Shown here: piece after piece, positions 1 to 4,640 of the stretch
Position numbering within the stretch: position 1 is the first letter of the stretch
Layout of the letters: every line of letters begins with the position of its first letter
NCBI GenBank assembly: GCA_031281765.1
Contig: JAITEX010000055.1
Span: 1 to 9,408, forward strand
Reading direction: 5' to 3'
DNA: 9,408 bases
Source: Eubacteriales Family XIII. Incertae Sedis bacterium
GTDB lineage: Bacteria; Bacillota; Clostridia; Peptostreptococcales; Anaerovoracaceae
Made by a program: the position numbers and the translations under genes
Notes under the pieces: generated by a model
Databases searched by the model: none
What the model was told of the DNA's origin: nothing
Seen by the model: the letters and a program-made list of their open reading frames with translations, nothing else

Positions 1-103
1 AGTCTTTAATATATTGCGCGACTGGAGTATTTTGGGCGGCAGCTTTTTTTGATAAATCGTCAAACTCCGAATCAGTAAGAAATACTTGAACAATTTTCGA
101 CAT
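1..103 (-). CDS. Ribbon-helix-helix (CopG/Arc-like) DNA-binding protein, N-terminal part
   Basis: Partial gene: only the first 34 codons are inside the window. It starts at an ATG (101-103, read on the minus strand) preceded by a strong Shine-Dalgarno AAAGGAG with a 5-base spacer. The peptide opens with a short beta-strand-like stretch (SKIVQVFLTDSEF), followed by a helix (DDLSKKAAAQ) and the start of a second helix after a turn (NTPVAQYIKD). This is the usual order of ribbon-helix-helix domains, where the strand contacts the DNA major groove as a dimer. Such small proteins act as antitoxins, plasmid copy or mobilisation regulators, or autorepressors. Which one applies cannot be decided, because the C-terminal half and the next gene lie outside. 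A good promoter sits just upstream, and the gene is divergent from the 270-residue protein. The fold call is made by eye from a short fragment. Confidence 0.6.
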   Translation of the reverse strand, partial: MSKIVQVFLTDSEFDDLSKKAAAQNTPVAQYIKD

Positions 104-141
104 ACCAACTCCTTTCAAAAGAACATCAAATCATTGCTCTA

Positions 142-170
142 ATTCTATATCAGAGACTCGAAAATGTCAA
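142..170 (-). promoter_or_regulatory. Sigma-A-type promoter of the RHH gene
   Basis: On the minus strand TTGACA (165-170) is followed by a 17-base spacer and TAGAAT (142-147). This is a perfect -35 and a five-of-six -10 at ideal spacing. Transcription would start near 135, giving a leader of about 30 bases before the ATG at 103. The gene therefore appears to have its own promoter. Confidence 0.75.
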
Positions 171-221
171 TTGAAATTTGATTTAATTATTTGTAATAAG
201 CGCATATAGTCATGTAGCTAA

Positions 222-256
222 TAATATTTGTAATATTGCTGTAATATTATAATTAC
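222..256. promoter_or_regulatory. AT-rich iterated motif, possible operator
   Basis: TAATATT occurs three times (222-228, 231-237, 242-248). The third copy lies in a GTAAT-N6-ATTAC inverted pair (241-256). The cluster is between the two divergent promoters and just upstream of the -10 of the 270-residue gene, where a repressor or activator would act. RHH proteins often bind short repeated or inverted sites near their own promoter, so the neighbouring RHH protein is a candidate ligand. In sequence this A+T-rich, such repeats can also arise by chance. Confidence 0.3.
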
Positions 257-264
257 GAAAATCG

Positions 265-273
265 TGTTATGAT
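265..273 (+). promoter_or_regulatory. Extended -10 promoter of the 270-residue gene
   Basis: TG-T-TATGAT is an extended -10 element with a five-of-six hexamer. The hexamer 17 bases upstream (TATTAT, 245-250) is a poor -35, so activity would lean on the extended element or an activator. A start near 280 would give a leader of about 40 bases before the ATG at 321. Confidence 0.45.
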
Positions 274-320
274 ATTGTATGTTAAGTAAGTTTTAAAATT
301 GAGAACGGAGGAGACACAAA

Positions 321-1133
321 ATGAGCGGTAAATTACAAGAGGAATTTTTTCGTGAAGTATTCGCAAATTCGGAGTACGGTTATGATTATTCAGAGAATTC
401 GATTCAAAACCACCTGAATGATACCCTAATTTATCTGAGAGATAAATTAAATGGAAAATCGGAATCGCAAGCAGCCTATCGGAGGTACGATTTTGATGCT
501 TGGTGTCTGAGAAAAGAAGGTGAGCCCAAGTATTTGTTGGCAGATACAATATTTTCTTTCTGGATGCCTTTCAAGATGTGTCTACAATGTCTTCCCAATA
601 ACAAGTACAAGCGTAAGGGCATTTCCGAAGCTCCCTACAAAGGTAGTGATAGTGTGGAGTATCTTAAAAATAATATAAAGGACTTAGAGATGATCCGAGA
701 TGATATTGGAAAAATCTTGCCGTGTGACAATGAATTGGTTGAGGTGCTTTACCGGTTCGCCGATTTGAATTACACTCGTGCAAATGTCATGAAACTACCT
801 CATTATGTAATAGCAAAAAACGGCGGTAGCTTAATGAATAACAATCGCGGTTGTTGTTATTATGATCAAATGCCGCCTACGTTATATAATTGTTTTAACG
901 GCAGAAAATTAAGCGAATATTTTGAGATGGATGACAATAAAGTAGAAGAATGGGTAAAAGAGCAAAGCTTAACTATATTCTTTTCTGATGGCGAAATTAA
1001 AGCAGGAAAAATCAAACCAATAATTTCGCGGTTTTCAGCGGCAGATGCAGTTTGGTTAAAAGAAGAAAGTGAATTAATAGAAATGCTTGAGCAATATTGT
1101 GAACTTTTAGAGGAACGAGCAAGGGTGTTATGA
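321..1133 (+). CDS. Hypothetical protein, 270 residues, accessory gene
   Basis: I do not recognise this family with confidence. The ATG at 321 has an excellent ribosome-binding site (GGAGGAG, 307-313, spacer 7). The protein is soluble, with no signal peptide or membrane segment, and is mixed in charge and rich in aromatic residues. An N-terminal acidic, helical part is followed by an aromatic stretch around residue 75 (DTIFSFWMPFK). A helical section follows, then a segment with an Asn/Arg-rich patch (ANVMKLP ... NNNRG ... DQMPPTLYNCF). The end is a Glu-rich amphipathic helix (about residues 245-270, KEESELIEMLEQYCELLEE). The order LP, then N-x-R-G, then D-x-x-P-x-LY loosely recalls an unnamed family of accessory proteins common in Firmicutes; this is only an impression. 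It is divergent from the RHH gene. Base composition is clearly more A+T-rich than the genes after 2000, consistent with acquisition by transfer. The start and coding status are secure; the function is unknown. Confidence 0.8.
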   Translation: MSGKLQEEFFREVFANSEYGYDYSENSIQNHLNDTLIYLRDKLNGKSESQAAYRRYDFDAWCLRKEGEPKYLLADTIFSFWMPFKMCLQCLPNNKYKRKGISEAPYKGSDSVEYLKNNIKDLEMIRDDIGKILPCDNELVEVLYRFADLNYTRANVMKLPHYVIAKNGGSLMNNNRGCCYYDQMPPTLYNCFNGRKLSEYFEMDDNKVEEWVKEQSLTIFFSDGEIKAGKIKPIISRFSAADAVWLKEESELIEMLEQYCELLEERARVL

Positions 1134-1178
1134 GAGGTAAAATGAGAATACGGATTCAAGCGAAAGAGGGGATGATAA

Positions 1179-1253
1179 TCAGGCGATGTCATCATCCATT
1201 TCAGCAGTAATATCCTTTGACAAAATGTATTCCATCGCGTCCGATTCGGCCAT
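1179..1253 (-). CDS. Possible small acidic peptide ORF, 24 codons
   Basis: This ORF starts with an ATG only two bases after the stop codon of the 109-residue gene on the same strand, the spacing expected of translational coupling. The 24-residue product is strongly acidic (eight Asp/Glu against one Lys), beginning MAESDAMEYILSKD and ending in a DDD cluster. No clear Shine-Dalgarno is visible before the ATG. It could be a real small protein, the surviving N-terminus of a longer gene truncated in the island, or chance. Confidence 0.3.
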   Translation of the reverse strand: MAESDAMEYILSKDITAEMDDDIA

Positions 1254-1255
1254 GT

Positions 1256-1585
1256 TTATGCGGTAAGCCGTCTATTATCGGTGCAGAATGCTTTGAAGTC
1301 CTCAACCACAAAGTCTTCCGGGTCGTCGGACGCGTCGCTGTTGAAGTATAACCACGTTTTGACATTATCAAGAAACCAATCTTTTTTTCGCAGCGTATTG
1401 AATGCCAAGCCGAAGTAAGAAAAATCCTTACCATCGCCACGTCCGAGATAAAGTCCGTCGTCAGCTTTTTCCAATCCTAATTTGTCAACAAGAAAAGTAT
1501 CCAATGAACGGTGAATTTTGTCTATGTTATATTGTTTTTGGCGACGGATTTTATCGTCGTCCATGACTATTTGCATTTTAATCAT
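1256..1585 (-). CDS. Hypothetical protein, 109 residues, mobile-element-associated type
   Basis: I choose the ATG at 1583-1585 because it has GGAG (1594-1597) with an 8-base spacer. The reading frame stays open to an ATG at 1660, but that start lies within the spacer of the likely promoter (1642-1670) and upstream of its expected transcription start. The protein begins MIKMQIVMDDDKIRRQKQYN, continues through a helical LDTFLVDKLGL segment and a Gly-rich turn (LYLGRGDGKDFSYFG), and has a hallmark tail: RKKDWFLDNVKTWLYF, then DDPEDFVVEDFKAF. I recall small proteins with the pattern 'MDDDKI..., W-F-x-DNV-x-x-WL, ED-hydrophobic' from integrative elements and plasmids of Clostridia; none has a known function that I can name. 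It is cytosolic, with no membrane segment. Its neighbours (RHH gene, tRNA-Lys integration-type site) fit an accessory element. A gene is likely; the family link is from memory. Confidence 0.65.
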   Translation of the reverse strand: MIKMQIVMDDDKIRRQKQYNIDKIHRSLDTFLVDKLGLEKADDGLYLGRGDGKDFSYFGLAFNTLRKKDWFLDNVKTWLYFNSDASDDPEDFVVEDFKAFCTDNRRLTA

Positions 1586-1641
1586 CGTACAATCTCCATC
1601 CCGTACACGGGGCATCATTTGAAGCGCTTTATCCTGTTCAT

Positions 1642-1670
1642 AGTATACAAAGATATGCACGATATTTCAA
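1642..1670 (-). promoter_or_regulatory. Promoter of the 109-residue gene
   Basis: On the minus strand TTGAAA (1665-1670), a 17-base spacer and TATACT (1642-1647) give five-of-six matches in both hexamers. Transcription would begin near 1635, leaving a leader of about 50 bases. That leader contains a short inverted pair CCCGT/ACGGG (1600-1611) directly before the ribosome-binding site. Confidence 0.6.
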
Positions 1671-1755
1671 ACAAAATCCACACGGGTGGCGGCGCGGATT
1701 TGTGAACGATGCGATGTAGGTTTTTATACTTATCGGAAAAAGCCGGAGCCTCACG

Positions 1756-1776
1756 CCCTTTCGGGTTCGAACCCCT
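1756..1776 (-). other. Orphan tRNA T-arm-like motif, possible att remnant
   Basis: The palindrome GGGTTCGAACCC (1763-1774) matches the T-arm of the tRNA-Lys gene exactly. Read on the minus strand it continues as GAAAGGG, resembling the tRNA's GAACGGG acceptor end after a two-base gap, so it looks like a decayed direct copy of the tRNA 3' end. It is not a tRNA gene: the T-stem pairs poorly and there are no D or anticodon arms. A remnant of integration and excision is one explanation; chance similarity of a 12-base palindrome is another. Confidence 0.35.
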
Positions 1777-1783
1777 TTCACGT

Positions 1784-1807
1784 ATGTATATATGTATATA
1801 TGAATAT
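1784..1807. repeat. Short tandem repeat, three 8-base units
   Basis: ATGTATAT occurs twice in tandem (1784-1791, 1792-1799), followed by ATGAATAT (1800-1807) with one mismatch. It lies in the non-coding stretch between the T-arm-like motif and the hairpin after tRNA-Lys. No function is apparent. Confidence 0.7.
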
Positions 1808-1830
1808 ACCGCGACCAAAAAGCCGCGGCA
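1807..1830 (-). terminator. Hairpin just after tRNA-Lys, weak terminator candidate
   Basis: In the minus-strand transcript a seven-pair stem (UGCCGCG/CGCGGUA, one G-U pair) closes a ten-base loop six bases after the encoded CCA. The run of five U is in the loop, and what follows the stem is UAUUC rather than a U tract. It is not a textbook intrinsic terminator and may serve 3' processing or nothing. Confidence 0.3.
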
Positions 1831-1836
1831 TTTTCA

Positions 1837-1912
1837 TGGTACCCGTTCAGGGGTTCGAACCCTGGACACCCTGATTAAGAGTCAGGTGCTCTCCCAGCTG
1901 AGCTAAACGGGC
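1837..1912 (-). tRNA. tRNA-Lys (anticodon CTT)
   Basis: A complete 76-base cloverleaf including encoded CCA. The acceptor is GCCCGTT/AACGGGT (first pair G-U) with discriminator A. The D stem is GCTC/GAGC with an eight-base loop. The anticodon stem is CCTGA/TCAGG with loop CTCTTAA, anticodon CTT (1877-1879 on the plus strand), which reads the lysine codon AAG. The variable loop has five bases, and the T-arm is CAGGG-TTCGAAC-CCCTG. It has its own promoter and is divergent from the membrane-protein operon. Its 3' end marks the junction with the A+T-rich block. The gene itself looks intact and functional. Confidence 0.97.
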
Positions 1913-1927
1913 ATATCTATTTTATGA

Positions 1928-1956
1928 ATTTTATCATTCCATATGCCTGCTGTCAA
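1928..1956 (-). promoter_or_regulatory. Promoter of tRNA-Lys
   Basis: On the minus strand TTGACA (1951-1956), a 17-base spacer and TAAAAT (1928-1933) form a near-consensus promoter. Transcription would start about nine bases before the mature tRNA 5' end at 1912. Its -35 lies only 11 bases from the -10 of the divergent gene, so the two promoters interleave. Confidence 0.8.
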
Positions 1957-1964
1957 CAAAATAA

Positions 1965-1973
1965 TGGTATAAT
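1965..1973 (+). promoter_or_regulatory. Extended -10 promoter of the membrane-protein/UPF0182/serS operon
   Basis: TG-G-TATAAT is a perfect extended -10. No good -35 is present 16-18 bases upstream, so recognition would rely on the extended element. Transcription would start near 1980, about 36 bases before the ATG at 2016. The region upstream overlaps the tRNA-Lys promoter. Confidence 0.6.
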
Positions 1974-2015
1974 TATCTTCATATATGATAAGAAACGGGC
2001 ACGGAGGTGTTTTTG

Positions 2016-4592
2016 ATGACCGATTTTGATTCCGCGGGTAACGGCGCGGATACTACTATATTGAATAATATCGCAGCGGATGAGACTCCCGTGCAGGATA
2101 CGGAAAGCGAACAATCCGCGCCGAATGCGGAAAACGGAGAGCCCGTATGGCCGTGGGACGTGTCGTCTTCCGGTACGGCGCAACCGGATGCGCCGGCCGC
2201 CTCGTTTTCCGATACCCCGCAGCCGGTTATCCCGGACGCTGCGTCTTCCGATGCGGCGCAACCGGAAACCCCGGAACAGAACGCCTTCGATTCGTGGCAA
2301 CCGTCCACTTCGTACGGAACCGGAAGCAAGGGCAAGCCGCATCTGGAAATCAACTGGGACAGCAAAGACTTTAATACGGAAGAAAAACGAAAGACCCAAG
2401 ACATTAAGTTTGATTGGGGTTCTTTGTTTCCGGGCGGCGAGAAGAAAGAACCTGAACCGGCTCGGGAACCCGAGTCCGGACCCGAAGCCGAAGAATCCGA
2501 AGAAGAACCTCCCGCGCGTGAGTACGAACCGGTATTTGCGCGAGAGTTTGAGCGAATAATAGCGCCGGATGAGCCGGAATCCGAACAGCCGCCGAAACCC
2601 ACCGCGCCGTGGCACGGCGCACCCTTTGTAAATTTCTACGCGGACGAGCATGAAGACAGCGTGCGCGAGGACGAGGCGGACGAACCTGCCAGGATCAATG
2701 AAACGGATTTTGATTTTTCGTTCGCGCCGACGAAGCAAACGGATAAGGCGCTCGACGACAGGACGAAACAGTATGCTACTCCGAAACGCCCGGCAATAGA
2801 GCCGCCGCAGGTGTTTTCGGCGCCGGAACTATTTCCCGCGCCGGAATTGTTTGAAAGACCGGAACCATTGAGCGCGCCGGAAGCTTCCGGCATTGCGGAC
2901 GCGGCTGTTACGGATGTGGCGGAGCCGTCGGGAACGGCGGAACCATTAGGCACGCCGCAGCCCGGGGACCCTCTGCAGGAGCTTTACGAAGAATACAAGG
3001 CCGCGACAGACGAACAGGAAGCGGAACCATCCGAAGCGCCCGGGCCTTTCGCGACGCCGGAGTTTTCGACGCCGTCACCGGGCGTCGCCGCGCCGCCACC
3101 GCCACCGGCGAAGTCGTTTACGGCTGCGGATATAGCGAGCCTCGGCATCTTTGATACGGAAGTGGCCTCGCCCTTTGATACCGCGCCGCCCAATGGGGGC
3201 GTCGTCTCGCCGTTTGATTTCTCGGATACGGGTATAGCGTCTATTTTCGGACCGCCAAGCGCAATCGGAAAGCCGAAAGAAGAACCGGGCGCGGATGCCG
3301 CCGGAGCGCGGGAACCGGCCGAAGCCGAAGATGATAATGCTGAGGAACAGGCCCGGGCGGCGGCCGAGGCGGAAGCTGAGAAGAAAGCGCAGGAAGAAGC
3401 GCAGAAACTGAAGGTGCAGGATTTTCTGAATAAGCCCGTCATATTCCCGTTTGACGAAGATACGGGGTATGTGGAGCCGGAACCCGGGGAAATGCGTTTT
3501 GATGAGCCAGAAGACGAGGTCGTAACCTATACGGAGCCTGCCGACGAAGAACCCGCGGATAATGAGCCCGGTAGTGACGACACTGCCGCCGGGACGGATA
3601 ATGACGAAGCCGAGGCGGGCAGCGCCGATGGACGCGATTTCGAAAAGGACGCCGCGATAGCGGCGGCGGGGACGGTTGCCGCGGCAGCCTTTGCCGAGAC
3701 CGCCGAAACCGGGGCGTCCGCAAAAGAGGAAAAAAAGGATAAAAAGTCCCGTAAGGATAAATCCGGCAAGGACGAAGAAGAAAGCGAAGCCGAGGCGGGC
3801 GGCGAGGACGGCAAAAAACGAAAAGCCCTGGTGATTTGCATTGACATTCTCATCGTGCTTGCGGTTTTGGCCGCGGCGGGTTTCGCAATCCTCAAATTCG
3901 CTCCCGGCACCGGAGCGGCGCATCTTCTGAACACCGGCATCGAAAAAGTATCCGACGTGCTCGGCATTGGCGGGGAGAACGATGAGGACAGCGAGGTATC
4001 GGAAGACGTAACTAATGCGGACAGTCCGGAGATGTCAAGCGACGGAACGGAAATTATACCGCCCCAGGTCGACAAAAACGCGCTTGTAGACGCGCAAGCA
4101 GCATTCTTCAATAAGAATATTGCCGAGGCCGTCTATGATGAATCGGCGAAGTTTGACCCAAACCGTACCTATACCATGGGGGGCCTTAGAAACGCCAAAC
4201 CCATTGAAAATGATTACTGGACATCCGACGCGCAGGGCAGCATTCTCTACGATGAGGCGGCGGTTGCCACCATTATCAGATACAATTCCGCTCTCGTGTC
4301 CTATACGGGGGGCCAGCAGTCTGATATACTTGCAGAGGTGGAGACGGGAAGCCCGGCGGAGAACGCGCTTGCGGATTACGCGGCGTCGCTCTCGTCCGCG
4401 CTCGCGTTCAAGCGGCTTGGCATCGGCGAGATACTGACAGACGGTACGTATTTTTATGTGTTTACGAATGAAAACGTAGTGGAGACGAAGAACGGGACGA
4501 CTGCGGAAGTTACTTCGTCAAAGGTCTACAAACTGGCGCCCGCAACAGAAAGCTCCACTATGAGAATAGTGGAGATAGAAAAACTTACTTAG
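2016..4592 (+). CDS. Large acidic single-pass membrane protein of unknown function (858 residues)
   Basis: I recognise no named family. The ATG at 2016 is chosen because GGAGG (2003-2007) sits eight bases before it; a GTG at 2007 in the same frame overlaps that site and is unlikely. Residues 1 to about 600 are low-complexity and probably disordered, rich in Pro, Glu, Ala and Asp. They include short repeats (APELF/PAPELF near 269-279) and a likely coiled coil at about 436-470 (EEQARAAAEAEAEKKAQEE). An Ala-rich patch and a Lys/Glu-rich stretch ending GKKRK precede one membrane segment at about 604-626 (ALVICIDILIVLAVLAAAGF). The positive flank before it predicts N-inside, C-outside. The remaining 230 residues form a more ordinary globular outside domain, with FFNKNIAEAVYDE near its start, a segment with TYFYVFTNENVV, and MRIVEIEKL at the end. 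It is first in the operon, 48 bases before the UPF0182 gene, suggesting a joint envelope role. A scaffold or regulatory subunit is conceivable; function remains open. Confidence 0.85.
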   Translation: MTDFDSAGNGADTTILNNIAADETPVQDTESEQSAPNAENGEPVWPWDVSSSGTAQPDAPAASFSDTPQPVIPDAASSDAAQPETPEQNAFDSWQPSTSYGTGSKGKPHLEINWDSKDFNTEEKRKTQDIKFDWGSLFPGGEKKEPEPAREPESGPEAEESEEEPPAREYEPVFAREFERIIAPDEPESEQPPKPTAPWHGAPFVNFYADEHEDSVREDEADEPARINETDFDFSFAPTKQTDKALDDRTKQYATPKRPAIEPPQVFSAPELFPAPELFERPEPLSAPEASGIADAAVTDVAEPSGTAEPLGTPQPGDPLQELYEEYKAATDEQEAEPSEAPGPFATPEFSTPSPGVAAPPPPPAKSFTAADIASLGIFDTEVASPFDTAPPNGGVVSPFDFSDTGIASIFGPPSAIGKPKEEPGADAAGAREPAEAEDDNAEEQARAAAEAEAEKKAQEEAQKLKVQDFLNKPVIFPFDEDTGYVEPEPGEMRFDEPEDEVVTYTEPADEEPADNEPGSDDTAAGTDNDEAEAGSADGRDFEKDAAIAAAGTVAAAAFAETAETGASAKEEKKDKKSRKDKSGKDEEESEAEAGGEDGKKRKALVICIDILIVLAVLAAAGFAILKFAPGTGAAHLLNTGIEKVSDVLGIGGENDEDSEVSEDVTNADSPEMSSDGTEIIPPQVDKNALVDAQAAFFNKNIAEAVYDESAKFDPNRTYTMGGLRNAKPIENDYWTSDAQGSILYDEAAVATIIRYNSALVSYTGGQQSDILAEVETGSPAENALADYAASLSSALAFKRLGIGEILTDGTYFYVFTNENVVETKNGTTAEVTSSKVYKLAPATESSTMRIVEIEKLT
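2167..2266 (+). repeat. Imperfect 22-base direct repeat inside the acidic protein gene
   Basis: Copies at 2167-2188 and 2245-2266 agree at 20 of 22 positions and are 78 bases (26 codons) apart. They encode SSGTAQPD and SSDAAQPE. With the APELF repeat further on, this points to growth of the disordered N-terminal part by in-frame duplication. Confidence 0.6.
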
Positions 4593-4628
4593 CTGTATCA
4601 TGAGCCGCAGAACTAATCGTATTATCAG

Positions 4629-4634
4629 AGGAGG
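4629..4634 (+). promoter_or_regulatory. Ribosome-binding site that fixes a TTG start
   Basis: AGGAGG with a six-base spacer precedes TTG at 4641. No ATG occurs in frame until after the first three membrane segments (about residue 111), so the strong site and the topology together establish TTG as the start codon of the UPF0182 gene. Confidence 0.8.
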
Positions 4635-4640
4635 CAAATT

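Larger units (their letters stand above)
1..1836. mobile_element. Putative end of a genomic island inserted at tRNA-Lys
   Basis: The block from the left edge to the 3' end of tRNA-Lys is more A+T-rich than everything after 1913. It carries only accessory or unknown genes (RHH protein, 270-residue and 109-residue hypotheticals) and stops at a tRNA 3' end, the classical target of tyrosine-recombinase elements. A degenerate second copy of the tRNA 3' end lies inside it at 1756-1774. No integrase, relaxase or distal att site is within the window, so the left boundary shown is just the window edge and the element type is unknown. Confidence 0.35.

Noticed and set aside
1170..1197. GGATGAT-N14-ATCATCC inverted repeat between converging genes, as a terminator
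   Set aside because: A seven-pair A+T-rich stem with a 14-base loop and no T tract on either side; too weak to call.
1142..1210. 22-codon plus-strand ORF after the 270-residue gene
   Set aside because: The Shine-Dalgarno-like GAGAGG is only four bases from the ATG, the peptide is basic and unremarkable, and it runs against the minus-strand mini-ORF.
1686..1790. Second tRNA gene around the GGTTCGAACC motif
   Set aside because: On neither strand does the T-stem pair properly, and no acceptor, D or anticodon arm can be drawn.
1784..1807. CRISPR-like array
   Set aside because: The units are 8 bases, contiguous, without spacers; a simple microsatellite. No other spaced repeats of CRISPR length were seen in the window.
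1686..1906. Plus-strand ORFs of 62-65 codons across tRNA-Lys
   Set aside because: They are translations through the antisense of a tRNA gene (the GFEPWTP-like tail is a known artefact of tRNA sequence) and lack ribosome-binding sites.
3075..3923. Long minus-strand open frame (282 codons) opposite the acidic membrane protein gene, and others like it at 1953-2738 and 3527-4111
   Set aside because: They mirror a GC-rich low-complexity coding region. Their Arg/Phe- or Ser/Ala-rich translations are typical of antisense shadows, and the plus-strand gene has proper start signals and domains.
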